Origin: JANOBD01 sp031411495
GTDB taxonomy: Bacteria; Planctomycetota; Phycisphaerae; Tepidisphaerales; Tepidisphaeraceae
Assembly (NCBI GenBank): GCA_031411495.1
Contig: JANOBD010000235.1
Span: 124,001-188,000 of the forward strand
Length of the DNA: 64,000 bases
Direction: 5' to 3'
The notes under the pieces are model-generated. The model did not search any database. It was given only the letters and a program-made list of their open reading frames with translations, and had not been told where the DNA came from. Positions 35,504 to 45,004 of the stretch are shown here, piece after piece (positions within the stretch are counted from its first letter, which is position 1; every line of letters starts with the position of its first letter). A program made the position numbers and the translations under genes.

Positions 35504-36760
35504 ATGCAAGACTCTACGGCACACGCTATGATCCATGCAGGCTTCCATAAACATCAACTCGCCAACGGCTTAACTATCCTCGGCGAGGATTCGCCCGCAT
35601 CCCACTCCTTCGCCGCCGGGCTCTTCGTTTTTACCGGTTCGCGGGATGAAACGCCGACGCTCAACGGCGTCTCGCACTTTCTCGAACACATGATGTTCAA
35701 AGGGTCGGCCCGGCTCGACTGGCAGGCGATGAACCGCGTCTTCGACGAGATGGGCGCCCGCTACAACGCCTTCACCACCCAGGAAATGACCGCGTACTAC
35801 GGCAATGTCCTGCCGCAGTTCACCAGCCAGTTGCTCGGCCACCTGCGCGAACTCTTCGAGCCCGCCATCCGTAAAGAGGACTTCGACACGGAGAAAAAAG
35901 TCATCCTCGAAGAGATCGCCATGTACGAAGATGAGCCCAGCCAGCGCGTGTACGAAAAGCTGATGGAAGCCCACTTCAGCCCGCACCCGCTGGGCATGAG
36001 CATCATCGGCACGCCGCCGACCATCACCGCGATGACGCACACGCAGATGGCCGATTACTTCAAGGAACATTACGTGCCGGGCAACATGGTACTGGCGGTG
36101 GCGGGGCGGTTCGACTTCGCCGAAGTGTGCGCCCGCGCGGAAGAGTTGATGGGTCACTGGGCCGGCCGGGTGTCGAAGCGTTCGTACCCGGACGTCGCGC
36201 CGGGTGGCCGGCGCATCGAACTCACCGATGAGAAGCTTTCCCGCGCGTACGTCATGGCGATGACGCCGGGCCCCAGCAGCCAGGATGAAGACCGCTTCGC
36301 TGCCCGCGTGCTCTCCGATATCGTCGGCGATGCCGAGGGCTCCCGTTTTTACTGGGCACTGGTCGACAACGCGATCTGTGAGGACGCCGACTTCGGCTCG
36401 TATCCGCACGACCGTTCGGGAAGTTTCTACCTCTCGCTGCAGACCGATGCCGACCGCGTGGAGGAAGCGCTCTCGATCGCGATGAAGGAACTGGCCCGCG
36501 TGCGGGAAGACCTGACCGACGACGAAGTGCTGCGGGCACGGAACAAGCTCGCCAGCAGCCTGACCATCGGCAGCGAGAGCCCGATGGGACGAATGCGCGC
36601 CGTCGGCTCCAACTGGCTCTACACCGGCGAGTACCGCAGCATCGCCGACGACATGCAGACGCTCGAAGCCATCGACAGGAAGGCCGTGCTGAAGCTTCTG
36701 CAGAAATACCGATTCGACCCGATGACGGTCGTCTCTTTGAGCCCGGCGAAGGGAACATGA
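35504..36760 (+). CDS. M16B zinc peptidase, catalytic subunit
   Basis: A 418-residue protein with the inverted zinc motif in NGVSHFLEHMMFKG (HFLEH) and the distal glutamate in ILEEIAMYEDEP. Processing-peptidase features follow (MGARYNAFTTQEMTAYYG, HYVPGNMVLAVAGRFD). In the C-terminal lobe the Arg/Tyr substrate motif is absent: SRFYWALVDNAICEDADFG stands where REKRGLCYS would be. It therefore probably needs the R/Y-carrying partner at 33746-34975 to form a working heterodimer. ATG 35504 has a purine-rich AAGGGA upstream. The stop overlaps the start of the lipoprotein gene. Confidence 0.88.
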   Translation: MQDSTAHAMIHAGFHKHQLANGLTILGEDSPASHSFAAGLFVFTGSRDETPTLNGVSHFLEHMMFKGSARLDWQAMNRVFDEMGARYNAFTTQEMTAYYGNVLPQFTSQLLGHLRELFEPAIRKEDFDTEKKVILEEIAMYEDEPSQRVYEKLMEAHFSPHPLGMSIIGTPPTITAMTHTQMADYFKEHYVPGNMVLAVAGRFDFAEVCARAEELMGHWAGRVSKRSYPDVAPGGRRIELTDEKLSRAYVMAMTPGPSSQDEDRFAARVLSDIVGDAEGSRFYWALVDNAICEDADFGSYPHDRSGSFYLSLQTDADRVEEALSIAMKELARVREDLTDDEVLRARNKLASSLTIGSESPMGRMRAVGSNWLYTGEYRSIADDMQTLEAIDRKAVLKLLQKYRFDPMTVVSLSPAKGT

Positions 36761-37641
36761 GCCGACGTTTGAACATCTTCTTCGCGACGTCGCTCGCGGT
36801 AACGCTCGCGAGCGCAGGCGGATGCTGGCCGACCAAGGCGAAGCAGAATCCGCCGATGGAAGGCGATGTGCCGGTGGTGGTGATGCCCACCGCAGGCGGC
36901 GGCGATTTTCAATCGACCAGGCCGCAGGACCCCGTGAAGACGACCCAGCAGTTCTTCGAGCTCGAGATGTACGAACTCTCCGCGCCCATCGGCGCGTTCA
37001 GCACCAACGCTGACTTCTGGAAGCCCTTCGACGAAACATTCCTCGGCTACCGGCAGAACGAACTGCTCAAGCTCAACGGCTTTCGAATCGGTAAGGCGCC
37101 GCTCACCGAGCTGGCGTACCTCACCGACAAACTCGCCGATGCCGAATCACAGGAGAGTTCGTTGATCGGCTCCCGCGGTAAAGACTTCGAGCTGCCGATG
37201 AAGCGGAGCCTGGACCGGCAGGACATTTTCTATTTCGACCAAGACGGGCGAATGATCGCCAAGTCGTACGAACCGTCGGAAAACATATTCGCCTTGAGCT
37301 TCAGGCAGACGCCGCGGACTTCGGATCACGTCCGGCTGGCGATCGCGCCCGCCGTTCGCGAGTTTCAGGAGCGCCTTACACGCGGCCAGAAGCCGGGCGA
37401 GGACCCGAAGTTCGAGCGCCCGCAAACGTTCTTCGAGCTCGGAATCGAACTGGATCTCGGGGCCGACGAATGCCTGGTCATCTCCGCAGCCGACCTGGCG
37501 GCGCAAAACAAACTCGTCGTCGGCAGGGCGTTTATGATCGAAGAACGCCCGGCGCAGCTCGTCGAAAAAGTCATGGTGATCATCCCGCGACTTCGCGGCG
37601 AGCTGAAAGAAGTCGTGCCGCAGGGGAGGCAGGGGAAATGA
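36757..37641 (+). CDS. Predicted lipoprotein of unknown function
   Basis: A 294-residue protein whose ATG overlaps the stop of the M16 peptidase gene (ATGA), so the two are co-translated. It has a signal peptide with a lipobox-like end (LAVTLASAGGC, Cys at about 23), so it is probably lipid-anchored. The mature part includes FFELEMYELSAPIGAFSTNADFWKPFDE, which repeats in spirit near the C-terminus (FFELGIELDLGADECLVISA), and ends VMVIIPRLRGEL. I do not recognise the family. The context suggests an envelope partner or substrate of the M16 pair. Confidence 0.75.
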   Translation: MSRRLNIFFATSLAVTLASAGGCWPTKAKQNPPMEGDVPVVVMPTAGGGDFQSTRPQDPVKTTQQFFELEMYELSAPIGAFSTNADFWKPFDETFLGYRQNELLKLNGFRIGKAPLTELAYLTDKLADAESQESSLIGSRGKDFELPMKRSLDRQDIFYFDQDGRMIAKSYEPSENIFALSFRQTPRTSDHVRLAIAPAVREFQERLTRGQKPGEDPKFERPQTFFELGIELDLGADECLVISAADLAAQNKLVVGRAFMIEERPAQLVEKVMVIIPRLRGELKEVVPQGRQGK

Positions 37642-37667
37642 GCGCGGAGCGGTCCACACCCATTCGT

Positions 37668-38312
37668 TCAGGACAGCGAGTCCCGTCGAAGGTCCGCATC
37701 ACGCACGGCGCGGATGAACGCGTCGATCTTCGCCGGCGACTTCTCGCACACGCGCGCTTCGACGCCGCTGGCGACATCAACCGCGTACGGTCGCAGCCGA
37801 TCGACCACGCCGCCGACGTTTTCCGGCTTGAGCCCGCCGGCGACGAAGAGCGGAACCTTCGGCGGATGCTCGGCGAGAAGCGTCTCGATCGCGGCCCAGT
37901 CGTTCTCGACGCCACTGCCGCCCGTCGCCGAATCGATGAGCAGCGCCGCGAGGTTCGGCAGCGTGATGTTCGCCCACGCCGCGTACTCACTGACACGGAC
38001 GACCTTGACGATGCGGAAGGTGGAGAGCGAACGGACGAAGTCGACCGACTCTTCGCCGTGAAGCTGGACGAGATCGAGCTTCAGGGCGCGGGCGCATTGG
38101 GCGATGAACGGCGCGCGGGCGTTGTGAAACACGCCCACCTTCGCCACCAGCGGCGGGATCGCCTCGGCCACAGCGATCGCGTACTCCGCCTCGATCAGCC
38201 GCGGAGATTTCGCGTGAAGGATCATCCCGACCGCATCCGCGCCCGCCTCCGCGGCGAGACGCGCGTCTTCCGGTCGGTAACAGCCACAGATCTTGATTCG
38301 AGTTCGGGGCAC
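37668..38312 (-). CDS. trpF: Phosphoribosylanthranilate isomerase
   Basis: A 214-residue TIM-barrel enzyme of tryptophan synthesis that isomerises N-(5-phosphoribosyl)anthranilate. RIKICGCYRPEDA places the catalytic cysteine at residue 9-10, LVQLHGEES is the family signature, and LFVAGGLKPENV and AVDVASGVEA form the phosphate-binding C-terminal loops. It is a stand-alone gene here, convergent with the lipoprotein gene; no other trp gene is nearby. Family and length fit well. Confidence 0.92.
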   Translation of the reverse strand: MPRTRIKICGCYRPEDARLAAEAGADAVGMILHAKSPRLIEAEYAIAVAEAIPPLVAKVGVFHNARAPFIAQCARALKLDLVQLHGEESVDFVRSLSTFRIVKVVRVSEYAAWANITLPNLAALLIDSATGGSGVENDWAAIETLLAEHPPKVPLFVAGGLKPENVGGVVDRLRPYAVDVASGVEARVCEKSPAKIDAFIRAVRDADLRRDSLS

Positions 38313-38525
38313 GATCAGATATTAGGACATTTCAACTTCGAGTGCATTGCCCATCATTGTCATGCAGAGGAGGCTTGCCCGCGGTCAGGCTTCGCCTACC
38401 GCGACGGAGCGTCTACCGGCCGCGTCGAGTTTCGTTCGACGAGCGAAGACAACTCGCGGCCGCCAGTAGATCCTTCGCGAGTACGCTCTGGATGACAAGG
38501 GCCTGCAGACAATGAGATTTGAACC

Positions 38526-39995
38526 ATGAACACCCGCTACCAGTTCCTCGCCTTCGACTTCGGCGCCGAGTCCGGCCGCTCCATCCTCTCTACGCTGGAA
38601 GCCGGCAAGCTCTCCCTCAGGCAGACCCATCGCTTCCCGAACCCCAACGGCGCGATGAACGGCACGCTGCAGTGGGACCTGCTCGGCCAGTGGGAACAGA
38701 TCAAGACCGGCCTGCGCGAGACCGCGAAAGGTCTGGACGGAAAACTCGCCGGCATCGGCGTCGACACCTGGGGCGTCGACTACGGCCTGCTCGGCGCGGA
38801 CGGGCAGATCCTGGGCAACCCCGTCTGCTATCGCGACCCGCGTACCGAAAAGATGATGGACCACGCCTTCGGCATCGTGCACAAGCGCGACCTCTACGAA
38901 AAGACCGGCTTGCAGTTCATGCCGTTCAATACGCTCTTCCAACTGCTCGCGCAATCGACCGCGAACAGCAGCACGCTCGCCGGCGCGAAGACGATGCTCT
39001 TCATGCCCGACCTGTTCAACTACCTCCTCACCGGCATCGCGCGGGCGGAGTTTTCCATCGCGTCCACATCACAGATGATCGACCCGCGCACGGGTCAGTG
39101 GGAGCTCGACCTGCTCAGGAAGCTGGGCCTCCCGACGCACGTTCTGCCGCCGATCATCCCCAGCGGCACGGTACTCGGGCCGGTGCTCGATTCGGTCGTG
39201 AAGGAATGTGGCCTCGCTGGGAACGTCATCGCGACCACCGGCCACGACACCGCCAGCGCCGTCGCCGCCGTGCCTGCTGAGGGCGGGAACTGGGCCTACC
39301 TCTCGAGCGGCACGTGGTCGCTCATGGGCGTGGAACTCGATCGGCCGCTCATCAACGACAAATCCTTCGCCTACAACTACACCAACGAAGGCGGCATCAA
39401 TGGCACGACGCGGTTCCTGAAAAACATCATGGGCCTCTGGCTCGTGCAGGAGTGCCGCCGCGACTTCGAGAAGCAGGGCAGAACCTACGACTACGCCACG
39501 CTCACCAAGATGGCGGCGGAGAGTAAGCCGTTCGTCTCGCTCGTGAGCGCGACCGACAACCGCTTCCTCACACCCGGCGGGATGCCGGGGAAGATCGCCG
39601 AGTTCTGCAAGAGCACGAACCAGCCCGTCCCCGCAGACGACGGAGCGTTTGTGCGGTGCTGTCTCGACTCCCTCGCACTCGAATATCGCAAGACGATCGA
39701 CGGCCTCGAAGACGTGCTCGGCAAAAAGCTCGACGTCCTCCACATCGTCGGCGGCGGCACGCAGAACGAACTGCTTAACCAGCTCACCGCGGATGCCACC
39801 CGCAAGACCGTCATCACCGGCCCGGTCGAAGCCACCGCCATCGGCAACGTGATCGTGCAGGCGATGGCCGTCGGCGCGATCAAAAGCCTCGGCGAAGCAA
39901 GAAAGATCGTGAGGGCCAGCAGTGAGATGAAGCGGTACGAACCGCGGGCGGAAGTTGGCGCGGCGTACCAGCGCTACCTGGCACTCCCCAGTTGA
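38526..39995 (+). CDS. rhaB: Rhamnulokinase
   Basis: A 489-residue FGGY-family sugar kinase that phosphorylates L-rhamnulose. The N-terminus FLAFDFGAESGRSILSTLE is typical of RhaB, which replaces the usual GTSS with GAESGR. GVDTWGVDYGLL, FMPDLFNYLLTG, TTGHDTASAVAAVPA and LHIVGGGTQNELLNQLTADA follow in order. It is a single-gene unit with no rhaA, rhaD or regulator adjacent. Planctomycetes often finish rhamnose/fucose breakdown in a microcompartment, but this gene is 35 kb from the BMC gene in this window. Confidence 0.92.
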   Translation: MNTRYQFLAFDFGAESGRSILSTLEAGKLSLRQTHRFPNPNGAMNGTLQWDLLGQWEQIKTGLRETAKGLDGKLAGIGVDTWGVDYGLLGADGQILGNPVCYRDPRTEKMMDHAFGIVHKRDLYEKTGLQFMPFNTLFQLLAQSTANSSTLAGAKTMLFMPDLFNYLLTGIARAEFSIASTSQMIDPRTGQWELDLLRKLGLPTHVLPPIIPSGTVLGPVLDSVVKECGLAGNVIATTGHDTASAVAAVPAEGGNWAYLSSGTWSLMGVELDRPLINDKSFAYNYTNEGGINGTTRFLKNIMGLWLVQECRRDFEKQGRTYDYATLTKMAAESKPFVSLVSATDNRFLTPGGMPGKIAEFCKSTNQPVPADDGAFVRCCLDSLALEYRKTIDGLEDVLGKKLDVLHIVGGGTQNELLNQLTADATRKTVITGPVEATAIGNVIVQAMAVGAIKSLGEARKIVRASSEMKRYEPRAEVGAAYQRYLALPS

Positions 39996-40667
39996 GGTGA
40001 CGGAAACGACGTGGCCCCTTCGCGCCCCGCCACACAGCATGGGGCAGATGGTTCCTGCTTGTCTTATCGGGCGTCATGAGTCCGCGAAGGCGATTGAGTC
40101 ATTGAGCTGGCGCCATCCGAGTGCCGCGGGTTAACCGTACGCCGCGATTAGCCGGGTGCCACCGGTCGGCGTACTCGCAGACCTGCGCGTGAGACAACCA
40201 TCGCCGGCACAGGTCTTGGAGTGCCGCGACCTGCGGCACCCGGCATCGGGATTGCACGAGACCAGAAGGCATCCGGTTGAAGAGGCTCGATCCGCGGCGC
40301 CGAGCCAGAGCTCGTTGGAGTCCTGAGCGCACAGGACGGCCGCGGCCGTGTCATGGCGGCCGGGTTACACGAAAACCGGCGAACGCTGCAACAGCGCCGC
40401 TTCGCTCCGAGACCCTCTTGACGCCGACCTCACCTCGCGCTCACGGTGGCGGGTTGATTTCTTCGACGGGCCGAAGTGCGCGCCGGCGGAGCTCTCTGCC
40501 AAGCGAATAACATTCAAAACGATGCGGCGGTGCCCACCATGTCCCGAAATGTCCCACTTTGGAGCGATCTCGGGTGCCCAGGTTCACAGAGGCGGTGCGG
40601 GTGCCCGGACGCCGCGAATGCGGACGAGCGGAATGAGTTTCCTTTTCGCGCGCACCCGTCCGATGGA
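39996..40667. other. 672-base region without a recognisable gene
   Basis: Only short Arg/Ser-rich reading frames occur on both strands, with no ribosome binding sites or family motifs. Several short direct and inverted copies of a GCCGCGGGT / GGCACCCGG-like word are scattered through 40110-40250. It may be the remains of decayed sequence. It is the longest gene-free stretch in the window. Confidence 0.35.
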
Positions 40668-42386
40668 TCAGGCCAGCTCGGCGAGTTCTTCGCTCACCGC
40701 CTTCATCAGCGGACCCACTGTCTGATCCGAGAAGTCAAAGCGAAGCCCTGCAGTGCCGAACAGCTTCGGCAGCGTTTCGGTGCCGCCGAGGCTGAGCGCT
40801 GCGCGGTAGTTCGCCAGCGCCTGATGCGGGTCCTGCTTGCTCTTGAGCCAGAGCTGCATGGCGCCGAGCTGGGCGATGCCGTACTCGATGTAATAGAACG
40901 GCACGTGGAACAGGTGCAGCTGCGCCTGCCAGCGGGCATCTCGCACGTCTTCGAAGCCGGTCAGATCGACATCGGCGCCGAACTTCGCGACCAGCTCGCG
41001 CCACTTCTGTGTGCGCTGCTCGCGCGTGTGGGTGGGATTGGTGTAGATCCAGTGCTGGAACTGGTCGATGGTGGCGATCCACGCGAGGATCGGCACGATG
41101 CCTTCGAGCTGCTCCTGGCGGGCGCGCTTCAGGTCATCCGGCCTCTCGTAGAAGACGTCGAAGTGGTCCATCGCGAGGAGTTCCATCGACATGCTCGCGA
41201 CTTCGCAGAACTCCATCGGCGCGGCGCGGAGGAACACCAGCGGCTCCTTCGCGCTGGCCCACTGGTAATGGAACGCATGGCCGCCTTCGTGGAGGAGCGT
41301 GCGCAGGTCGCTCTGCATGCCGGTGGCGTTCATGAAGATGAAAGGCTGCCTGGTTTCTTCCAGCGAACTCTGGTAGCCGCCGGGCTGTTTGCCCTTGCGC
41401 GAGTCGAGATCGAGATTGTCATTGCGGGCAAGCTGAGAGAAATCCTTGCCGAGGTCGGCGCTGAGCCGGTCGAAGATGGTCTGGGTTTTGGAGACGAAGC
41501 CGCTGATGTCTTTCGGCTCGAATGGGCGCAGCGGCGGGCGTTTCTGAGGATCGACATCCAGATCCCACGGGCGAAGCGGGTCGAGCATCAGCTCTTTGCG
41601 CCGCTTGGCCTCGAGCTCGCGAATGAGCGGCATGACGGAGGTCTCGACCGCCTTCGCGTAGGAATCGCAGTCGGCGGGGGTGTAGTCGAAACGCTTGAGT
41701 TGCTTGAAGGCGTAATCGCGGTAGTTGTCGAAGCCGGCGTTCTTCGCGATCTCGTTGCGGATCTTGAGGATCTGGTCGAAGAGGTCGTCGATGGTGTCCC
41801 GATGCTTCATCCGTGTGGCGCTGGTGGCCTTCCAGGCATCTTCTCGCGTCTGGCGGTCCGGGTCTTTCAGGAAGCGCGACATGAATTGCGGCGTGTAGTC
41901 CTGGCCGCGGAAATGAACCATCATCGAGCCGAAGATCTTGTCATACTCGTTGACGAGCTTGGTGACCTGGGTCTCGAGGTCGATGTTCTCTTTCCGGAAG
42001 AGGTCGATATCGCTCTTCCAGTTGCGCGTCAGGATCTCGTAGCGCTTTCCGCTGAGCGCAGTGCGGTGGGGCGAGGCGACGAACTTTTTCTGAAGCTCGA
42101 AAAATACCGCCTTGAGCCGGGGCTCGATCTTTTCGACAAAGTGCATGAATGCCGCTTCGATGGCCGGATCTTCGGTGTTACAGCTTTTCTCGATGTATTT
42201 GCGTGCGCCGGTTTCGTCGATGGCGGCATAGAGCTCGGACAGATTCAACAGCCACTTCTCGAGTTCCGCCGGCGAATTGATCGGCCGGGCCAGCAATTCG
42301 TCGGTGAACGGCTCGATAACGGCCCAGTCGGTCACGTCGAGGGCGGCGGGAAGGTACTTACGATTGGAGGTGATGTGAGGCTTCAT
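40668..42386 (-). CDS. M3-family oligoendopeptidase (PepF-like)
   Basis: A 572-residue metallopeptidase of the thimet/oligoendopeptidase F family. The zinc motif is LLHEGGHAFHY, followed by MEFCEVASMSMELLA, which provides the third ligand (Glu). FYYIEYGIAQLGAMQLW near the C-terminus is the conserved substrate-binding segment. It has no signal peptide and probably degrades short peptides in the cytoplasm. ATG 42386 is chosen because GGAG lies nine bases upstream; the frame is open 29 codons further but that part is not family-like. The neighbours are unrelated. Confidence 0.9.
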   Translation of the reverse strand: MKPHITSNRKYLPAALDVTDWAVIEPFTDELLARPINSPAELEKWLLNLSELYAAIDETGARKYIEKSCNTEDPAIEAAFMHFVEKIEPRLKAVFFELQKKFVASPHRTALSGKRYEILTRNWKSDIDLFRKENIDLETQVTKLVNEYDKIFGSMMVHFRGQDYTPQFMSRFLKDPDRQTREDAWKATSATRMKHRDTIDDLFDQILKIRNEIAKNAGFDNYRDYAFKQLKRFDYTPADCDSYAKAVETSVMPLIRELEAKRRKELMLDPLRPWDLDVDPQKRPPLRPFEPKDISGFVSKTQTIFDRLSADLGKDFSQLARNDNLDLDSRKGKQPGGYQSSLEETRQPFIFMNATGMQSDLRTLLHEGGHAFHYQWASAKEPLVFLRAAPMEFCEVASMSMELLAMDHFDVFYERPDDLKRARQEQLEGIVPILAWIATIDQFQHWIYTNPTHTREQRTQKWRELVAKFGADVDLTGFEDVRDARWQAQLHLFHVPFYYIEYGIAQLGAMQLWLKSKQDPHQALANYRAALSLGGTETLPKLFGTAGLRFDFSDQTVGPLMKAVSEELAELA

Positions 42387-42515
42387 TTGGATGATCTCCG
42401 ATAGCCAAGGGTAGCTGGTCGCGTCGGCCGGCTCAAACTTTCCCTGATGTGTTTGCCCCACGGCAAGTGACACAATAGACTCATTGTTCGCGATTCAATC
42501 TTAACAGTGAAACCG

Positions 42516-43148
42516 ATGGCAGCCGTCACGACAGACATCCACCCCGATCCCGCTCCCTCTAACCAGGGCAACCCCATCCCGCCACCGCCCGAGCGCTGGC
42601 AGGAGCGCGACGTCAAGCCCGGGTTGATCGATCGGATCGAAGCCTTCATTTCCAAGCTGAGCGTTCGCGATAACTTCTGGCATCGCATCTGCTCCCTTAT
42701 CTGGCTGCCGCTCGCGTTCATGAGTGGCATCCGCATGAAGAAGTTCGACGCGGAGACGTTCGGCGCCATCCTTCCCTTCAAACGATTCAACCGCAACTGG
42801 TACCGCGCCATGGCCGGCGGCGCGCTGCTGGGCAACGCCGAGATCGCCGGCGGCATGTACGTGTTTGGTGTTGCGGGCGGCGATTACACGGTCGTCTGTA
42901 AGAACCTCAACTACACGTTTCTTCGTCCGTGTCTTGGTCCGGCTGTCTACAAGATGACTCCGCGGGAGAAGCTCAACGAGCTCATCGCAAGTAAGAGAGA
43001 GTTCAACATCACGCTCGATATGGATGTCGTTCAACAGAGCCTGAAACCCGGCGAGCGTGAGCGGCGCGTCGGCCGCGCCGAAGTGACCTTCCACGTGACG
43101 CCAAAGGTGCATCACAAGCGCAAGCGATTGCGCAACGAGTCGACTTAA
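42516..43148 (+). CDS. Hotdog-fold (DUF4442/thioesterase-like) protein
   Basis: A 210-residue protein. After a Pro-rich N-terminus, residues of about 60-175 look like a hotdog domain: LPFKRFNRNWYRAMAGGALLGNAEIAGGMYVF, with the long central helix, then YTVVCKNLNYTFLRPCLGPAVYKM and ITLDMDVVQQ as strands. The family includes PaaI-type acyl-CoA thioesterases and uncharacterised DUF4442 proteins. The catalytic residue is not clear, so activity is not asserted. GTG 42507 could also start it; ATG 42516 is preferred. A membrane-protein gene follows after 3 bases. Confidence 0.65.
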   Translation: MAAVTTDIHPDPAPSNQGNPIPPPPERWQERDVKPGLIDRIEAFISKLSVRDNFWHRICSLIWLPLAFMSGIRMKKFDAETFGAILPFKRFNRNWYRAMAGGALLGNAEIAGGMYVFGVAGGDYTVVCKNLNYTFLRPCLGPAVYKMTPREKLNELIASKREFNITLDMDVVQQSLKPGERERRVGRAEVTFHVTPKVHHKRKRLRNEST

Positions 43149-43151
43149 ATT

Positions 43152-44414
43152 GTGTCGGATTCTTTGCCCGACAACCCCTCGCCGCAAGAAACTGGCTTTC
43201 CGGTTGATCGTGCTGCCATTCCCGAAACCGATCTGCGAAATGCGCTGCGATGGGCGGCGTACCTGGGCGCGAGCTGGACGTGGGTGATCGGGATGTTTCT
43301 CCCGGTGCTGCTGATCCGCGACTTCGGGCCGATCGCGTGGTTCACTTTCGCGATTCCGAACATCGTCGGCGCCGCCGCGATGGGGTGGGCGATCCACTCG
43401 CGCGATCACAGCCTGCAGTTGGTTGTGCATCATCGCGTGGCGACGCAGATGTTCTCGCTGGTGACGATCGCCTTTCACTTTTACATGCTCGTCTGGCTCG
43501 TTCCGCAGCTGGTGGGAACGATCGCCGCAAGCATCGTGTTCGGCATCTCGTTACTGGTCTTGATCCCGCTTCTGGTGACGTCTATTGCACAGACGAGCCT
43601 GGCGATCGTCGCGCTGGTCGCGTCGTGCCTGCTGATGACCATTGCCGGCGGCGCGGGCGCGCTGCAGTGGCCGGGAAACAGCCAGGGCGCCCCATTTGAT
43701 CTGTTCGCGCTGGCGTGCGTCTGCGTGCTCGGTTTCCTGACGTGTCCGTATCTCGATCTCACCTTTCACCGGGCCCGACAGGAGTGCCGGACGAACGCCG
43801 AATCGAAGATTGCCTTTGGTGTCGGCTTCGGGGCGTTTTTCGGATTGATGATCGTCTTCACGCTCTTCTACGCGTGGGTGCTGATCTCCAACCAGACGCC
43901 GCGCGGCATCGGCGCGCTGATCGGCACGCACATCTGCCTGCAATCGCTCTTCACGATCGGCATCCACGCATCAGCGCTGCGGGCGAGTGTCGATACACCC
44001 GCGACGCATCGGCGCTTGAACCTTTGCCTCTGGGTTGCCATCCTCATTCCAGTGGCGATGGCGCTGCTAGCGCGGGGCCTCGAATCGCGTGGCTTGATCC
44101 TGGGTCGGTTCGTGCCCGGCGAAGTCGGGTACCGGCTGTTCATGAGTTTCTACGGTCTGTTCGCCCCGGCATACGTCTGGCTGTGCCTGCATCCGGGCCG
44201 GGGGTTCCTGGCGCCATATCGGAGAGAACTTCAGATGTTTGGAGTTGCGGTCGTGGTCGCGGCGCCGTTTTACTGGCTAGGGTTCATCCACGGGCCGATG
44301 GCGTGGGTGCTGGTTGGCGTCGGGCTGGTGCTGTGTGCCCGATTCTTTCTCGACTACACGCGCCGCGACTTTCTGGCCGAGCAGCGTGCGGCCATGCTCC
44401 GGTCTGAAGGGTGA
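43152..44414 (+). CDS. Polytopic membrane protein of unknown function
   Basis: A 420-residue protein with about eleven hydrophobic helices (e.g. TWVIGMFLPVLLI, MFSLVTIAFHFYMLVWLV, GTIAASIVFGISLLVLIPLLV, AFGVGFGAFFGLMIVFTLFYAWVLI, VAVVVAAPFYWLGFIHG). The layout resembles permeases of the solute:sodium type (YLGASWTWVIGMFLPVLLIRDFG), but no diagnostic motif was found. The start is GTG at 43152, 3 bases after the hotdog-protein gene, so they are probably co-transcribed. Confidence 0.7.
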   Translation: MSDSLPDNPSPQETGFPVDRAAIPETDLRNALRWAAYLGASWTWVIGMFLPVLLIRDFGPIAWFTFAIPNIVGAAAMGWAIHSRDHSLQLVVHHRVATQMFSLVTIAFHFYMLVWLVPQLVGTIAASIVFGISLLVLIPLLVTSIAQTSLAIVALVASCLLMTIAGGAGALQWPGNSQGAPFDLFALACVCVLGFLTCPYLDLTFHRARQECRTNAESKIAFGVGFGAFFGLMIVFTLFYAWVLISNQTPRGIGALIGTHICLQSLFTIGIHASALRASVDTPATHRRLNLCLWVAILIPVAMALLARGLESRGLILGRFVPGEVGYRLFMSFYGLFAPAYVWLCLHPGRGFLAPYRRELQMFGVAVVVAAPFYWLGFIHGPMAWVLVGVGLVLCARFFLDYTRRDFLAEQRAAMLRSEG

Positions 44415-44571
44415 CCATTTGTTGATCCCGAACTGCGGGTTCATCACAGCACTCTGCCCGCAATCGTCGAGCTGGCGACCAAAACGTGTAGATTACCACG
44501 CCGCGGTTTGTGTTTTTCTTTGGTTTTCGCCACAATCGCGCCTCCAATTTTGAGGAAAAGGAGCTTTTAGA

Positions 44572-44901
44572 ATGTCTCAGGACCAACCCACGGAAACATC
44601 CACCCAGGATCCGAATCAGCAGGTTCAGGTGCTTCTCGATGAGCGCGAGCTCAAGAGCATGTACGCCAACGCGTACCGCATCCACACCTCCGCTGAAGAA
44701 GTGATCATCGATCTCGGCTTCAACATGCCGAATCCGAATCCGCCCGCAGGCCAGCAGCAATTGCTGTTCAAGGTGACGGATCGCGTGATCATCAGCTACA
44801 CCAATGCGAAGCGGCTGGCGATCAGCCTGACGCAACTGGTGAAGCGCTACGAGCAGCAGTTCGGCGAAATCGCCCTGCAGCCCGGCCAGCGCCGCGCCTG
44901 A
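44572..44901 (+). CDS. DUF3467 family protein
   Basis: A 109-residue protein with AAGGAG nine bases upstream of its ATG. The core YANAYRIHTSAEEVIIDLGFNMPNP ... DRVIISYTNAKRLAISLTQLVKRYEQQFG is the DUF3467 pattern, found in many phyla as a single-domain cytoplasmic protein of unknown function. A Gln/Thr-rich tail precedes it. A strong terminator follows 29 bases after the stop, so it forms a short transcript of its own. Confidence 0.88.
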   Translation: MSQDQPTETSTQDPNQQVQVLLDERELKSMYANAYRIHTSAEEVIIDLGFNMPNPNPPAGQQQLLFKVTDRVIISYTNAKRLAISLTQLVKRYEQQFGEIALQPGQRRA

Positions 44902-44929
44902 TCGCGCAAGCAATCGTTTATAAGCAAAG

Positions 44930-44964
44930 TCCGCCGCGGTTATTCCGCGGCGGATTTCTTGTTT
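44930..44964 (+). terminator. Rho-independent terminator after the DUF3467 gene
   Basis: A perfect 10-bp stem TCCGCCGCGG / CCGCGGCGGA (44930-44939 with 44945-44954) with a TTATT loop, then TTTCTTGTTT. Its distance from the stop codon and its T-rich tail make it a confident terminator. Confidence 0.85.
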
Positions 44965-45004
44965 GCCAGTCGGGCTGCTGGCAGTGGGCGGAAATCGCTG
45001 ACAT

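Noticed and set aside
1..39995. A direct functional link between the BMC gene and rhamnulokinase (rhaB)
   Set aside because: They are 35 kb apart with unrelated operons between, and the genes next to the BMC gene do not encode rhamnose or fucose enzymes.
40476..42404. A 642-codon plus-strand open frame
   Set aside because: It is antisense to the M3 peptidase gene, whose zinc motif and conserved segments are clear, and has the composition of a mirror frame.
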